The notes under the pieces are model-generated. The model saw only the letters and a list, made by a program, of their open reading frames with translations, was not told where the DNA came from and did not search any database. Below, piece by piece: positions 18,759 to 30,987 of a stretch of 64,000 bases of DNA. Location: positions 108,273 to 172,272 of the forward strand of contig JAHCAR010000007.1 in assembly GCA_019634795.1 (NCBI GenBank). The letters are read 5' to 3'. This DNA is from Dokdonella sp. (GTDB lineage: Bacteria; Pseudomonadota; Gammaproteobacteria; Xanthomonadales; Rhodanobacteraceae). The stretch's first letter is position 1, and the number at the start of each line of letters is the position of its first letter. A program made the translations under genes and the position numbers.

Positions 18759-19709
18759 TCAGCCACGCGGATGATGCTGCGCATGCAGGCGCTTGAGGCC
18801 CTCCTTGGCGACCAGGGTGTAGATCTGGGTGGTCGACAGGGAGCTGTGCCCGAGAAGCATCTGCAAGGCGCGCAGATCAGCGCCGTGGTTGAGCAGATGA
18901 GTGGCGAAGGAGTGCCGCAGACCGTGCGGGGAGATGCGCTTGGCGGCGATGCCGGCGGTCAAGGCGTGCTTCTTGACCAGGTTCCAGAACATCTGCCGGG
19001 TCATGCCGCTGCGCCGCGCGGTCACGAACAGGGCATCGACGCGCGCGCCCTTGAGCAGGCCCATGCGCGACTCGCCGACATAGCGCAGCAGCCAGTGCTG
19101 CGCTTCGGCGCCGATCGGCACGAGGCGCTCCTTGCCGCCCTTGCCGGTCACGCGCAAGACGCCCTGGCGCAGGTTGACCTGGTCCGAGCGCAGACCGACC
19201 AGCTCGCTGACGCGCAAACCGGTCGCATACATCAGTTCGAGCATGGCCCGGTCGCGCAGGCCGAGCGGGGTTTCCGGCGGCGCCTTCAGGAGCGCCTCGA
19301 CCTCGCTCTCGGCGAGCGCCTTGGGCAGCCCGCGCGGCAGTCGTGGCGCGTCGATCAGCAGGGTCGGGTCCTCGAGGATGCCGCCTTCGCGTTGCAGGGC
19401 CCGGTAAAAGTGGCGCAGGGCCGAGAGCAGTCGCGCATTCGATCGCGCGCTGTAGCCACGTCCGCCGACACCCCCTTTCTGCGACCGCGCCGAAAGATAG
19501 CGATAGAGCAGCTCGCGCCCGCAGGCGGCCAGGCTCGACGCCTGGGCCGGCGCCGCCAGCCAGCGCGAGAAGGCTTCAAGATCGCGGCGATAGCCGGCCA
19601 GGGTATTGTCGGCCAGCCCGAGCTCGGACCAAGCACGCTCGAGGAAGCGCTCGATCAGGGCGCGATCGGCAGCCGATACTTCGCTGGGTCTGGATGCTTC
19701 GGCTGGCAC
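18759..19709 (-). CDS. xerD: tyrosine recombinase XerD
   Basis: Site-specific recombinase that resolves chromosome dimers at dif with XerC under FtsK control. It has an N-terminal SAM-like core-binding domain and a catalytic domain with Arg in TGLRVSEL, Lys in GKGGKERL, HGLRHSFATH, LGHSSLSTTQIY and the Tyr nucleophile in that last motif. The GTG at 19709 is preferred because GGGAG stands 10 nt upstream; a TTG at 19745 would give 12 more residues. XerD rather than XerC is chosen from the link to dsbC and general similarity. The RDD gene is divergent. Confidence 0.92.
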   Translation of the reverse strand: MPAEASRPSEVSAADRALIERFLERAWSELGLADNTLAGYRRDLEAFSRWLAAPAQASSLAACGRELLYRYLSARSQKGGVGGRGYSARSNARLLSALRHFYRALQREGGILEDPTLLIDAPRLPRGLPKALAESEVEALLKAPPETPLGLRDRAMLELMYATGLRVSELVGLRSDQVNLRQGVLRVTGKGGKERLVPIGAEAQHWLLRYVGESRMGLLKGARVDALFVTARRSGMTRQMFWNLVKKHALTAGIAAKRISPHGLRHSFATHLLNHGADLRALQMLLGHSSLSTTQIYTLVAKEGLKRLHAQHHPRG

Positions 19710-19782
19710 GTGCGAGGGGCTCCCGTCTTGCGCGGGGTTGCGCAAACCCGGAGGCTAGCGCGAATTTCCCCCGCGCACGATC

Positions 19783-20226
19783 ATGAACACTTTCGAATCC
19801 GCCCCGCTCTGGCGGCGCCTGGCCGCCCTGCTCTACGACGTCCTGGTCCTCGTCGCGATCTGGATGGTCGCGGCCGCACTGGTCCTGCTGGCCTTTCGCG
19901 GCGAGGTCGATGTCGCCCGCCAGCCGCCGCTCTACCACTTCGTCCTGCAAGGTGTCCTGCTGGCCCTGACCGCGCTCTATTTCGTCGTTTCCTGGAGCCG
20001 CGGCGGCCAGACCATCGGCATGCGCGCCTGGCGCGTCTCGATCCTCGATGCGCAGGGTCGTTTTCCCGATGCGCGCCGCTCGCTCGCGCGCTTCGCGCTC
20101 GCGACAGGCTCGACCCTGCTGCTCGGCAGCGGCTTCCTCTGGTGCCTGTTCGACCCCGACCGCCGCGCCCTGCACGACATCCTCGCGAAAACACGCATGG
20201 TTCGCCTGCCCAGATCAGCAACCTGA
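19783..20226 (+). CDS. RDD family membrane protein
   Basis: A 147-residue inner-membrane protein of the RDD family. Three hydrophobic segments are visible (YDVLVLVAIWMVAAALVLLAF, HFVLQGVLLALTALYFVVSW and FALATGSTLLLGSGFLWCLF). The family signature is present as RRLAALLYD near residue 11, GGQTIGMRAWRV in the middle and DPDRRALHDILAKTRMV at the end. Family roles include ion transport in some members, but for this protein no function is shown. It starts within 75 nt of xerD on the other strand and converges on lptG, a neighbour seen in other Lysobacterales. Confidence 0.85.
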   Translation: MNTFESAPLWRRLAALLYDVLVLVAIWMVAAALVLLAFRGEVDVARQPPLYHFVLQGVLLALTALYFVVSWSRGGQTIGMRAWRVSILDAQGRFPDARRSLARFALATGSTLLLGSGFLWCLFDPDRRALHDILAKTRMVRLPRSAT

Positions 20227-20285
20227 GCCAGAAAATCCACGGAATCTTTCGGCAAACCCGACGCTTGCGCCAAGCCGCGCGCCAC

Positions 20286-20317
20286 TATTCCCCATTCCCC
20301 ATTCCCCATTCCCGACC
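20286..20317. repeat. 7-nt repeat, single arm between RDD gene and lptG
   Basis: Four units of ATTCCCC/ATTCCCG-type sequence on the plus strand, in the 91-nt gap between two convergent genes. No matching inverted arm is seen nearby, unlike most copies. Confidence 0.85.
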
Positions 20318-21418
20318 CTAGGCAAACCGCCGGAACCAGGCAAAGGCCAGCGCGATCAGCAGTGTCGGCGGAATCACGTTGGCCAACGCCGGCGGCAATC
20401 CGTAAACCGCGCCGACATTGACCGCGGCGCGCTGCAGGAAGAAGAAGCCGATCGAGAGCACGATGCCGATGAACAGGCGCTTGGCCAGGCCGCCGCTGCG
20501 CAGGGCGCCGAACGCGAACGGCAACGCGCAGAAAGCCAGCACGAGCACGTTGAGCGGGTAGAACAGCCGCGCCCAGTAGGCTTCGCGGAAACTGCGCGAA
20601 TCCTGCCCGTTGCGCTCGAGGTAGGCGATGTTGCGCGACAGCTCGCGCAGGTTGAGGTAGTCGAGGTTGACGATGCTGAGCGCCAGGACGTCGGGATCGA
20701 GACCCGAAGGCCACTGCATTTCGGCACTCTCGGTACTCGTCGCCGAGGCCTCGGCGAAGACCGTGCGGCGCAGGTCGTACAGGGTCCATTGGCCGCCGGA
20801 ATGCTCGGCCCGCGCCGCCACCGACAGCGTGGTCAGCCGGCCGTCGTCGTCGAATTCGAAGACGCGCACGCGGCTCAGGTCGACGACTTCGCCGCTGGCG
20901 GTCTGCCGGGTGCGGCCACTTCCGGCATTGATGAAGGTATTGCCGTCGCGGGCCCAGATGCTGCCGCCCTTGGCCAGGCTGACATCCTTCGACTTCGCCG
21001 CCAGAGCCAGCGCCCGGGCACTCTGTTCACCAAGGGGCGCGAGGGTCTCGCCGAGCGCGACGACGAGCCCGGTCAACAGGACCAGGGTCAGCGCGACCGA
21101 AGCGCAGATGCGCAGCTTGGACATGCCGGCGGCACGCAGCGCGGTCAGCTCGCCGGTGCCGGCCAGCGCGCCGAGACCGGCCAGGCCGCCGATCAGGGCC
21201 GCATAGCCGAACATCTCGTAAAGCCGCCGCGGCACGGTCAGCAAGGTGTAGCTCGCGGCCTTGGCCAGGGTGTAGCTGCCACGACCGACGTCGTTGAGTT
21301 CGCCGACGAAGATCGTGAAGGCGTCGAAGCCGACCAGCACGAACCAGGTCAGGCCGACTGCGGCCAGCACCGAGATGCCGACCAGGCGGTCGACCCGCTT
21401 GAAACGCCAGCCGATCAT
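20318..21418 (-). CDS. lptG: LPS export permease LptG
   Basis: Transmembrane half of the LptB2FG ABC transporter that extracts lipopolysaccharide from the inner membrane. The 366-residue protein has three N-terminal helices (VLAAVGLTWFVLVGF; ALIGGLAGLGALAGTGELTALRAAGMS), a periplasmic beta-jellyroll domain in the middle and three C-terminal helices ending FRRFA. The ATG at 21418 overlaps the lptF stop as ATGA. LptG rather than LptF is judged from gene order and the longer middle domain with the GELxxLRAAGMS coupling-helix motif. Confidence 0.93.
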   Translation of the reverse strand: MIGWRFKRVDRLVGISVLAAVGLTWFVLVGFDAFTIFVGELNDVGRGSYTLAKAASYTLLTVPRRLYEMFGYAALIGGLAGLGALAGTGELTALRAAGMSKLRICASVALTLVLLTGLVVALGETLAPLGEQSARALALAAKSKDVSLAKGGSIWARDGNTFINAGSGRTRQTASGEVVDLSRVRVFEFDDDGRLTTLSVAARAEHSGGQWTLYDLRRTVFAEASATSTESAEMQWPSGLDPDVLALSIVNLDYLNLRELSRNIAYLERNGQDSRSFREAYWARLFYPLNVLVLAFCALPFAFGALRSGGLAKRLFIGIVLSIGFFFLQRAAVNVGAVYGLPPALANVIPPTLLIALAFAWFRRFA

Positions 21419-22524
21419 GCCGGCACCCGCCGGCGCCGCCGGCCGAGGCGCTGGCCGCGACGGATCAGCCAGAACGCGATCAGCAGGGTCGGCAGGTAGA
21501 CCCACCAGAGGCCGAAGGCCGGCGACAGCTTGCCGTGCGCGATCCACGAGCGGCCGAGGGCGAGGAAGTTCGCATAGGCGATATAGCCGAGCACGGCCAC
21601 GATCAGACTGGCATAGCGCGGCTGGCGCGGGTTGCTGCGCGACAGCGGCAGGGCCAGCAGGGCCAGGACCACGGTCGAAACCAGCGGTGCCAGCCGCCAG
21701 TGCAGTTCGGCGCGCTGCACGGTGTCAGTGCTGGTCCAGAGTTCCCGCGTCGGCGCCGCGCGCTTGACCGCGTCGGAATTGTCGACTGCGTCGTTGTCGG
21801 CGAGCTTGATGTCGTTGCGCTCGAAGCGCAGCAGGCGGAAATCGTCCTGGCCGGGCTGGCCCTCGACCCGGAAACCGTCCTTCAGCGAGAGGAAACGGTC
21901 GCCGCCCGAGGTATCGCGGTAGAGCTCGCCGCGGCGCGCCGTGATGATGTTGATGCGTGAGCTGCCGTCCTCGTCGAGGCGCTCGCTCTCGACGAACATG
22001 CGCTCGAATTTCGAGCCTTCGGGTGACATGTCGCCGACATAGATGATGCCCTCGCGTCCCGGAAGGGCGACGAAACGGCCCGGCTCGAGGCCGGCGATGA
22101 GCAGGGACCGGTTCGCCTCGTCGACCAGATGCTGGGAAAAGCGCACGGCCATCGGCGCGATCCAGAACCCGACCAGACCGAGGACCAGGGCCACCGGAAC
22201 CACGAGCAGGGCGAGCGGGCGCATGAGACCGCTGACGCGCAGCCCCGAGGTGCTGAGGACCGCCATTTCGCTGTCCCGGTAGAGCCGGCCATAGGCCAGC
22301 AGGATGCCGAGGAAGGTGGCCAGTGGCAGCAGCACGTTGAGGCTGTCGATCGCGCGCAGGCCGATCATCGCGACCAGCAGGTCGGCCGGCACGCGCCCGC
22401 GCGCGACCTGGTTGAGCACGGCGATCAGCGATTCGCCGATGCTGATCAGGAGCAGGACCGCGGCGATGGCGAGAAAGGCCAGCGCGAGTTCGCGGAGCAG
22501 GTAGCGGTCGATGATGCGCAGCAA
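21415..22524 (-). CDS. lptF: LPS export permease LptF
   Basis: Partner permease of LptG. It has the LptF/G fold: N-terminal helices (LALAFLAIAAVLLLISIGESLIAVL), the coupling segment DSEMAVLSTSGLRVSGLMRP, a jellyroll domain with PGREGIIYVGDMS, and C-terminal helices around LVSTVVLALLALPL. The 369-residue product starts with TTG at 22524: an in-frame TAG lies 9 nt upstream, so no earlier start is possible. It runs divergently from pepA, as in many gammaproteobacteria. Confidence 0.93.
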   Translation of the reverse strand: MLRIIDRYLLRELALAFLAIAAVLLLISIGESLIAVLNQVARGRVPADLLVAMIGLRAIDSLNVLLPLATFLGILLAYGRLYRDSEMAVLSTSGLRVSGLMRPLALLVVPVALVLGLVGFWIAPMAVRFSQHLVDEANRSLLIAGLEPGRFVALPGREGIIYVGDMSPEGSKFERMFVESERLDEDGSSRINIITARRGELYRDTSGGDRFLSLKDGFRVEGQPGQDDFRLLRFERNDIKLADNDAVDNSDAVKRAAPTRELWTSTDTVQRAELHWRLAPLVSTVVLALLALPLSRSNPRQPRYASLIVAVLGYIAYANFLALGRSWIAHGKLSPAFGLWWVYLPTLLIAFWLIRRGQRLGRRRRRVPA

Positions 22525-22654
22525 CGGGGTTCTCTATGCCTTAGAATGAGCGGTTTGGCGCCTCGAAAGAATCGCGCGCAGCCCCGCAAGTCTAACGGCC
22601 CGCACGGCGCCGCGCGTGGCTAACGCCATTTTTTTCCCGAATCCGGAACCCGCT

Positions 22655-24136
22655 ATGACCCTGACGTTCAGCTTGACCCGAGAGACATCCGAAACCAGCG
22701 AAACCCCCTGCGCGATCGTCGGCGCCTTCGCCGACGGCACCCTCAGCGCGGCAGCGGCGCGCATCGACGAAGCCTCCTCCGGCACCCTCAAGCGCCTGAT
22801 CGCCAATGGCGACATCACGGCCAAGCTCGGCAGCAGTTCGCTGCTGTTCGCGATGCCGGGAGTAAAGGCTGGGCGCGTCCTCGTGGTCGGTCTCGGCGAC
22901 AGGGACAAGTTCGACGCCGCGGCCTTCAACCGCGCCGCGCTCGAGGCCGGGCGCGCGCTGCGCGCGATGCCGGTCGCCTCGGCCAGCTCGTGGCTGAGCG
23001 AACTCGACGTGCCCGGCCGCGACGAGGCCTGGAAGCTGCGCACGGCCGCCCTCGCCGCCGACCAGCATGCCTACCGCTACACGGCCACATTCAAGCCGAA
23101 GGACAAGCCCAAGACCCCGCAACTCGAGTCGCTGGCCCTGGCCGGCGACGGCCAGCAGCGCGCCCTCAAGGAAGCCTTCGCGATGGCCAGCGGCGTGCGC
23201 TTCGCCCGCGAACTCGGCAACCTGCCGCCGAACATCTGCAACCCGACCCACATCGCCGCGCAGGCCAGGGCCTTCGCCGACGCCCACAAGGGCGTGGCCT
23301 GCGAGATCCTCGAGCGCGACGACATGGAAAAGCTCGGCATGGGCTCCCTGCTCGGCGTTGCCCGCGGCTCGGCGAATCCGCCCAAGCTCGTGGTCCTGCG
23401 CTGGAACGGCGGCGCCGAGGGCGCCAAGCCGTATGTGCTGGTCGGCAAGGGCATCACCTTCGACAGCGGCGGCATCTCGCTGAAGCCCGGCGCCGGCATG
23501 GAAGAAATGAAGTTCGACATGTGCGGCGCGGCCGGCATGCTCGGCACCTTCGTCGCCGCGGTCGAACTGGCCCTGCCGGTGAACCTGGTCTGCATCGCCG
23601 CGGCGGTCGAGAACATGCCCGACGGCAATGCCTACCGCCCCAGCGACGTGCTCACGAGCATGTCCGGCCAGACCATCGAGGTGCTCAACACCGACGCCGA
23701 GGGGCGCCTGATCCTGTGCGATGCGCTGACCTATGCGCAGCGCTTCGAACCCGAGGTCATCATCGACGCGGCGACCCTGACCGGCGCCTGCGTGGTCGCC
23801 CTCGGCAAGCACGCCAGCGGCCTGATGACCCAGGACGAGGAACTCGCCGGACAACTGCTCGATGCCGGCAACCAGACCCTCGACCGCGCCTGGCGCCTGC
23901 CACTCTGGGACGACTACCAGAGCGCGCTCGAATCGGCCTTCGCCGACGTCGCCAACCTCGGCGGCAAGTATGCCGGCGCGATCACCGCCGGCTGCTTCCT
24001 GTCGCGCTTCACGACCGGCTATCGCTGGGCCCACCTCGACATCGCCGGCACGGCCTGGAACGAGGGCCGCAAGGGCATGGCGACCGGGCGCCCGGTGCCG
24101 CTGCTGACCCAGTACCTGATCGATCGCTGCGCGTGA
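22655..24136 (+). CDS. pepA: leucyl aminopeptidase PepA
   Basis: M17 metallo-aminopeptidase that removes N-terminal leucine and similar residues; E. coli PepA also helps XerCD recombination. It has 493 residues with the metal-binding signature NTDAEGRL, the catalytic [15 protein letters not shown] and the [10 protein letters not shown] region. The ATG at 22655 is the first good start; a GTG at 22616 would add 13 residues that do not look like PepA. The 3' end overlaps the next gene as GTGA. Confidence 0.95.
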   Translation: MTLTFSLTRETSETSETPCAIVGAFADGTLSAAAARIDEASSGTLKRLIANGDITAKLGSSSLLFAMPGVKAGRVLVVGLGDRDKFDAAAFNRAALEAGRALRAMPVASASSWLSELDVPGRDEAWKLRTAALAADQHAYRYTATFKPKDKPKTPQLESLALAGDGQQRALKEAFAMASGVRFARELGNLPPNICNPTHIAAQARAFADAHKGVACEILERDDMEKLGMGSLLGVARGSANPPKLVVLRWNGGAEGAKPYVLVGKGITFDSGGISLKPGAGMEEMKFDMCGAAGMLGTFVAAVELALPVNLVCIAAAVENMPDGNAYRPSDVLTSMSGQTIEVLNTDAEGRLILCDALTYAQRFEPEVIIDAATLTGACVVALGKHASGLMTQDEELAGQLLDAGNQTLDRAWRLPLWDDYQSALESAFADVANLGGKYAGAITAGCFLSRFTTGYRWAHLDIAGTAWNEGRKGMATGRPVPLLTQYLIDRCA

Positions 24137-24555
24137 ACGAGATCGTCGACCAGAACCGCCGGGCCAAGCAGGTCGCCATCGCCGGCATGCTCGGCGTATC
24201 GCTGGTGACCGGCATCGTCGTCACCGCGATGGCGCCGGATCCGGCCGTCGTCGGAGTGCCGATGTGGGTGCAGTTCGTCGCCAACCTGGCCTTGTTGCTG
24301 CTCGGTTTTCGCTGGCTGCAGATCGACAGCGCCGAGCTAGACATCCGGCGCCCGCTGTGGCTCAACATCGGCATCATCCTGCTCGCCGCGGTGTTCGTGC
24401 CGTACTACTTCTACAAGACCCGGCCCGCCGGCGCGCGGGTCGTGCCGATACTGTCCTTCTTCGGACTGGTCATCGCCTGCGCCATGGCCTCGGCGATCGG
24501 TACGTTCCTGATGGCCGCCGTGCAGCCCGGCAATCCGCCCCCGTCGACGTTCTGA
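24133..24555 (+). CDS. small membrane protein between pepA and holC
   Basis: Unrecognised protein of 140 residues with four predicted transmembrane segments: [59 protein letters not shown] and [23 protein letters not shown]. The GTG at 24133 overlaps the pepA stop as GTGA, and holC begins 6 nt after its stop, so it belongs to a pepA-holC-valS operon. Its layout ([22 protein letters not shown]) resembles small membrane proteins annotated only as hypothetical. No function is claimed. Confidence 0.75.
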   Translation: MNEIVDQNRRAKQVAIAGMLGVSLVTGIVVTAMAPDPAVVGVPMWVQFVANLALLLLGFRWLQIDSAELDIRRPLWLNIGIILLAAVFVPYYFYKTRPAGARVVPILSFFGLVIACAMASAIGTFLMAAVQPGNPPPSTF

Positions 24556-24560
24556 CCGAC

Positions 24561-24983
24561 ATGCCGCGCGCCGACTTCTACCTGATCGACAAGCCGCGCT
24601 TCCGCGAGGATCCGCTGCTGCTGGTCTGCGAGCTGGCGCGCAAGGCCTACACCAGCGAACAGCCGACCGTGATCTTCGCACGCTCGCAGGACCAGGCCGA
24701 AGCGATCGACGCGCGCCTGTGGGAATTCGATGAAGAGGCCTTCATTCCGCACCAGGTCGCCGGCGACGACGACGATGCGGTCACCGCCGTGCTGATCGTG
24801 CCGCCCGGCGTCGATGCCGGCGATCGCCCGCTGGCCATCAACCTGCGCGACGAATGCGCGCTCGGCAGCCACGAGCGCGTGCTCGAAGTCGTCGCCGCCG
24901 ATCCGGCCGAGCGCGACGGCTCGCGCAAGCGCTGGAGCGCCTACAAGCGGCTCGGCTATGAACTGAACAAGCACGATATGTGA
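24561..24983 (+). CDS. holC: DNA polymerase III subunit chi
   Basis: Accessory subunit of the replicase clamp loader that bridges to SSB. The 140-residue protein has the HolC opening [27 protein letters not shown], the middle [14 protein letters not shown] and the C-terminal [17 protein letters not shown]. Length and gene order pepA-(membrane protein)-holC-valS match the gammaproteobacterial pattern. The ATG at 24561 is 5 nt after the preceding stop. Confidence 0.92.
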   Translation: MPRADFYLIDKPRFREDPLLLVCELARKAYTSEQPTVIFARSQDQAEAIDARLWEFDEEAFIPHQVAGDDDDAVTAVLIVPPGVDAGDRPLAINLRDECALGSHERVLEVVAADPAERDGSRKRWSAYKRLGYELNKHDM

Positions 24984-24989
24984 CGGGGC

Positions 24990-25093
24990 GGGAATGGGGA
25001 ATGGAGAATGGGGAATGGAAGAAGCAAACTCCCCTGGTTCCCCGAGCTCTGCCCTTGATTTCCCCATTCCCTATTCCCCATTCCCGATTCCCG
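24990..25093. repeat. inverted pair of 7-nt repeat arrays before valS
   Basis: Left arm 24990-25019 (GGGAATG-type units) and right arm 25061-25093 (CCCATTC-type units) are complementary over about 28 nt, separated by a 41-nt middle. As RNA this would form a long stem-loop whose 3' side ends 3 nt before the valS start. The middle does not resemble those of the other copies. Confidence 0.88.
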
Positions 25094-25096
25094 TTT

Positions 25097-27925
25097 ATGG
25101 ACAAAAGTTTCGAACCCGGCCAGATCGAACCAAAGTGGTATGCGCAGTGGGAGGCCGCCGGCGCGTTCAAGCCGCACGGCAATGGCAGCCCGTATTGCAT
25201 CCTGCTGCCGCCGCCGAACGTGACCGGCACCCTGCACATGGGCCATGCCTTCCAGCAGACGATCATGGACGCGCTGTGCCGCTACCAGCGCATGCGTGGT
25301 TCACGCACGCTCTGGCAGGGCGGCACGGACCATGCCGGCATCGCCACCCAGAAGATCGTCGAGAACCAGCTCGCCGCCGAGGGCAAGACGCGCCACGACC
25401 TCGGCCGCGAGAAGTTCATCGAGCGGGTCTGGGAATGGAAGCAGGAGTCCGGTTCGACGATCAGCAACCAGATGCGTCGCCTCGGCGCCTCGATCGACTG
25501 GTCGCGCGAGCGCTTCACGATGGACGAGGGGCTCTCGGCCGCGGTGCGCCGCGTGTTCGTGCAGTGGTACCGCGACGGCCTGCTCTATCGCGGCCGTCGC
25601 CTGGTCAATTGGGACCCGGTGCTGATGACCGCGGTCTCGGACCTCGAGGTCAACAGCGAGGAAAAGGACGGCAGCCTGTGGTCGATCCGCTATCCGGCCA
25701 GTGATGGCGGGGAAGGCCTGGTGGTCGCCACGACCCGTCCGGAAACCATGCTCGGCGACGTCGCCGTGGCCGTGCATCCGGACGACGAGCGCTACCAGTC
25801 GCTGATCGGCAAGACCCTGAAGTTGCCGTTGACCAACCGCGAGATCCCGGTCATCGCCGACAGCTATGTCGAACGCGAGTTCGGCACCGGCTGCGTCAAG
25901 ATCACGCCGGCGCATGATTTCAACGACGCCCAGATCGGCGCCCGCCACAAGCTCGCGCCGATCGTCATCCTGACCCTCGACGCGAAGATCGTCGACGAGG
26001 CGCCGGAAGCCTATCGCGGCCTCGATCGCTTCGTCGCGCGCAAGAAGATCCTGGCCGACCTCGAAGCGCTCGGCCTGCTCGTCGAGACCAGGAAGCACAA
26101 GCTGCAGGTGCCGATCAGCCAGCGCACCGACGCGGTCATCGAGCCGATGCTGACCGACCAGTGGTTCCTCGACCTGACCAGCGACACGCGTGTCGACGGC
26201 AAGCCCGGTCCGGGCGGGCGCAAGGCGATCACCGAGCCGGCCCTGGCCGCCGTGCGCACGGGCGAAATCCGCTTCGTGCCGGAGAATTGGTCGAGCACCT
26301 ACACGCAGTGGCTCGACAACATCCAGGACTGGTGCGTCAGCCGCCAGCTCTGGTGGGGCCATCGCATCCCGGCCTGGTTCGACGAGGCCGGCAACATCTT
26401 TGTCGGCGAAGACGAGGCCGATGCCCTCGCCCATGCCGGGACCGAGCCGGTCGGCGCGCTGCGCCAGGACGAGGATGTCCTCGACACCTGGTTCTCTTCG
26501 GCGCTGTGGCCGTTCTCGACCATGGGCTGGCCGGCCAGCGGTCCGGTCAGCGAAGACGGCCACGTCGTCGCCGACTGGTCCAAGGACCAGGCCTTCATTC
26601 CGAGCGCGGTGCTCGTCACCGGCTTCGACATCATCTTCTTCTGGGTCGCGCGCATGGTCATGGCGACCCAGTACTTCACCGGCAAGGTGCCGTTCCGCGA
26701 GGTCTACATCAACGCCATCGTGCGCGACGCGGAAGGCCAGAAAATGTCGAAGTCGAAGGGCAACACGATCGACCCGCTCGACCTGATCGACGGCATCGAC
26801 CTCGAGTCGCTGGTGCGGAAATCGACCGCTTCGCTGCTCATCCCGCAGGTGCGCGAGAAGGTCGAAAAGCGCATCCGCAAGGACTATCCGGACGGCATCG
26901 CCGCGGTTGGCACCGACGCCATGCGCTTCACCTTTGCCGCGCTGGCCACCTACGGGCGCACCATCAACTTCGACCTCAAGCGCGCCGAGGGCTACAAGAA
27001 TTTCTGCAACAAGCTCTGGAACGCGGCGCGTTTCGTGCTGATGAACGTCGAATCGACCGAACCCGGCACGGCCCTGCCGGCGACGGCCGCCGAACAGTGG
27101 ATCCTGTCGCGCCTGGCGAGCACGCTCGAGGAAGTCGAAGCGCAGTTCGCGACCTATCGTTTCGACCTGGTCGCCCAGGCCCTCTACGAGTTCGTCTGGA
27201 ACGACTACTGCGACTGGTTCCTCGAACTGAGCAAGCCGGCCCTCAACGGCGGCGACGCCGAGGCGGTCCGCTCGACCCGGCACACCCTGATGCGCGTGCT
27301 CGAGGCGATCCTGCGCGCCCTGCACCCGATCACGCCGTTCATCACCGAGGAGATCTGGCACAACGTGGCCCCGCGCCTCGGCATCAGCGGCGATTCGGTT
27401 GCAAAACGCCCGTATCCGCGCAGCGTCGAATTCACCCCGGGTGTCGAGCCGGCTGCCGTGGCCGACATCGAGTGGCTGAAGTCGGTGCTCGGCGAAATCC
27501 GCCGCATCCGCAGCGAAATGAACATCGCCCCGGGCAAGCAGATTCCGCTGCTGTTCGCGCGCGGCAGCGCCGGCGATCGCCTGCGCATCGAGCGCTTCGC
27601 CAGCCAGATCGCCTTCCTGGCCCGCACCGAATCGCAGCGCTGGCTGGCCGAAGGCGAGCAGGAGCCGGCCTGTGCGTCGGCCATCGTCGGCGAGCTGCGC
27701 GTGCTGATTCCGCTGGCCGGCCTGATCGACCTCGAGGCCGAAAAGGCCCGCCTCGGCAAGGAAATCAAGCGCGTCGAAGGCGAGATCGCCAAGTGCAACG
27801 GCAAGCTCGGCAACGCGACCTTCGTCGCCAACGCACCGGCCGCCGTGGTCGAACAGGAACGCCAGCGCCTGGCCGATTTCACGACCACCCTGGACGGATT
27901 GCGCGAGCAGCTGGGGAGGCTCTGA
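25097..27925 (+). CDS. valS: valyl-tRNA synthetase
   Basis: Class Ia enzyme charging tRNA-Val, 942 residues. It has the HIGH-type motif HMGH near residue 46 ([10 protein letters not shown]), an editing domain, the KMSKSKGN motif near 548, an anticodon-binding domain and a C-terminal coiled-coil arm ([19 protein letters not shown]). The ATG at 25097 gives the normal MDKSFEPG start. The bases just upstream are the pyrimidine repeat arm (CCCGATTCCCGTTT), so there is no Shine-Dalgarno. Confidence 0.96.
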   Translation: MDKSFEPGQIEPKWYAQWEAAGAFKPHGNGSPYCILLPPPNVTGTLHMGHAFQQTIMDALCRYQRMRGSRTLWQGGTDHAGIATQKIVENQLAAEGKTRHDLGREKFIERVWEWKQESGSTISNQMRRLGASIDWSRERFTMDEGLSAAVRRVFVQWYRDGLLYRGRRLVNWDPVLMTAVSDLEVNSEEKDGSLWSIRYPASDGGEGLVVATTRPETMLGDVAVAVHPDDERYQSLIGKTLKLPLTNREIPVIADSYVEREFGTGCVKITPAHDFNDAQIGARHKLAPIVILTLDAKIVDEAPEAYRGLDRFVARKKILADLEALGLLVETRKHKLQVPISQRTDAVIEPMLTDQWFLDLTSDTRVDGKPGPGGRKAITEPALAAVRTGEIRFVPENWSSTYTQWLDNIQDWCVSRQLWWGHRIPAWFDEAGNIFVGEDEADALAHAGTEPVGALRQDEDVLDTWFSSALWPFSTMGWPASGPVSEDGHVVADWSKDQAFIPSAVLVTGFDIIFFWVARMVMATQYFTGKVPFREVYINAIVRDAEGQKMSKSKGNTIDPLDLIDGIDLESLVRKSTASLLIPQVREKVEKRIRKDYPDGIAAVGTDAMRFTFAALATYGRTINFDLKRAEGYKNFCNKLWNAARFVLMNVESTEPGTALPATAAEQWILSRLASTLEEVEAQFATYRFDLVAQALYEFVWNDYCDWFLELSKPALNGGDAEAVRSTRHTLMRVLEAILRALHPITPFITEEIWHNVAPRLGISGDSVAKRPYPRSVEFTPGVEPAAVADIEWLKSVLGEIRRIRSEMNIAPGKQIPLLFARGSAGDRLRIERFASQIAFLARTESQRWLAEGEQEPACASAIVGELRVLIPLAGLIDLEAEKARLGKEIKRVEGEIAKCNGKLGNATFVANAPAAVVEQERQRLADFTTTLDGLREQLGRL

Positions 27926-27931
27926 CGAGCC

Positions 27932-28085
27932 GGGAATAGGGAATGGGGAATGGGGAATGGGGAATGGGAACCGCGGGCTGAGGTCGGCTGCAGATCTGTT
28001 TCACCGCCCCTCGGCGTAAGGTCACCTCACGGTTGCCATTGCTTCCGGCATCTCCCCATTCCCCATTCCCTATTCCCCATTCCCG
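27932..28085. repeat. inverted pair of 7-nt repeat arrays before ettA
   Basis: Left arm 27932-27968 and right arm 28053-28085, about 30 nt each, complementary, around an 84-nt middle with no matches to the other copies. It lies in the 273-nt valS-ettA gap; the rest of the gap, 28086-28198, holds the ettA leader with a GGAG 5-8 nt before the start. Here the repeat does not touch the start codon. Confidence 0.88.
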
Positions 28086-28198
28086 AACCAGACATGACGC
28101 CCCGCCCCCGGATCGGCGATAATCCGCAGCCCCCTTTTTCCTGACCGACGGCCCTGGCCCCCTGGCCGCGTCGGTATCGACCCTATTCCGGAGTTGGC

Positions 28199-29860
<1,662 letters not shown>

Positions 29861-29864
29861 AGGC

Positions 29865-30143
29865 CGGGAATCGAGAATGGGGAACGGGGAATGGGAATTG
29901 AAAGAGCCCCTTCCCCATCGATCGAATCGCGAGTTGCTCGACGAACGCTTCGAAATCCGGAGGGCGCGCACGAGATGACATACATGGATGCACGAGCAGG
30001 CGCGTGCCTGGTGATCCGGAACATACTCGAGGCTCCCGATCGATATCGCCCGGTCGTCGCACTTGTCGCTGGCCTCGATACGAGCGCTACGGCATCGTCG
30101 TTGCGCGTCTTCCCATTCCCTATTCTCCATTCCCCATTCCCGG
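29865..30143. repeat. inverted pair of 7-nt repeat arrays before pyrF
   Basis: Left arm 29865-29896 and right arm 30110-30143 surround a middle of about 213 nt, the longest of the set. The whole 290-nt ettA-pyrF gap is taken up by it. Open frames in the middle run into the repeat arms and look non-coding. The right arm ends 7 nt before the pyrF start. Confidence 0.87.
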
Positions 30144-30150
30144 CCCCACC

Positions 30151-30978
30151 ATGACCTTCATCGAAAGCCTGCGCGCCGCCTGGCAACGGAACAACTCGCT
30201 GGTCTGCGTCGGGCTCGATCCGGAGCCGGCGCGTTTCCCGGCACGATTCGCCGGCGATGACGATGCCGTATTCGCTTTCTGCCGCGACATCGTCGACGCC
30301 ACGGCCGACCTGGTTTGCTGTTTCAAGCCGCAAATCGCGCATTTCGCGGCGCTCGGGGCGGAAGACGCACTGCAGCGCCTGATCGCCCACATCCGTGCAC
30401 AGCAGCCCGGGGTGCCGGTCATCCTCGATGCCAAGCGCGGCGATATCGGCTCGACCGCCGAGCACTATGCGCGCGAAGCCTTCGAGCGCTACGAGGCCGA
30501 CGCGGTGACGCTCAATCCCTATCTCGGCCGCGACAGCCTGCGGCCCTTCCTCGATCGCGCCGACAAGGGCGCGGTGATCCTTTGCCGCACCTCGAACCCC
30601 GGTGCCGGCGACCTGCAGGATCTCGATGTCGGCGGCATGCCTTTGTACCAGCGTGTGGCCGAGCGCGTGGCCCGGGAATGGAACGGCAACGGCAACTGCC
30701 TGCTGGTGACTGGCGCGACCTACCCTGCACAGCTTGCCGAAGTGCGCCGCATCGTCGGCGACTTGCCCCTGCTCGTGCCGGGCATCGGCGCCCAGGGCGG
30801 CGATGTCGAAGCCGTGCTCGAGCACGGCCAGGCCAGTGACGGCGCAGGCCTGCTGATCAGCTCATCGCGCGCCATCCTCTACGCAAGCGCCGCAGACGAC
30901 TTCACCGATGCGGCACGCCAGGCCACGCTCGCCTTGCGCGACCAGATCAATCGCCACCGCCGCCTGCCCACTGAATAG
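30151..30978 (+). CDS. pyrF: orotidine 5'-phosphate decarboxylase (type 2)
   Basis: Last step of UMP synthesis: decarboxylation of OMP. The 275 residues exceed the ~235 of the E. coli enzyme and match the longer PyrF group. The catalytic segment is DAKRGDIG, and the phosphate end has [11 protein letters not shown]. The ATG at 30151 is preceded by CCCATTCCCGGCCCCACC, part of a repeat arm, so there is no Shine-Dalgarno. coaE follows after 9 nt. Confidence 0.93.
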   Translation: MTFIESLRAAWQRNNSLVCVGLDPEPARFPARFAGDDDAVFAFCRDIVDATADLVCCFKPQIAHFAALGAEDALQRLIAHIRAQQPGVPVILDAKRGDIGSTAEHYAREAFERYEADAVTLNPYLGRDSLRPFLDRADKGAVILCRTSNPGAGDLQDLDVGGMPLYQRVAERVAREWNGNGNCLLVTGATYPAQLAEVRRIVGDLPLLVPGIGAQGGDVEAVLEHGQASDGAGLLISSSRAILYASAADDFTDAARQATLALRDQINRHRRLPTE

Positions 30979-30987
30979 GTCGTCCGC

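Noticed and set aside
24990-25093. 7-nt arrays considered as a CRISPR array
   Set aside because: Units are 7 nt without spacers and arms are inverted; no cas genes nearby.
25301-27361. 686-residue minus frame opposite valS
   Set aside because: Shadow of valS in a complementary codon phase; composition is biased and no start signal is present.
29891-30154. Small frame in the middle of the repeat pair before pyrF
   Set aside because: It ends in repeat-encoded peptide ([12 protein letters not shown]) and has no ribosome site; probably non-coding.
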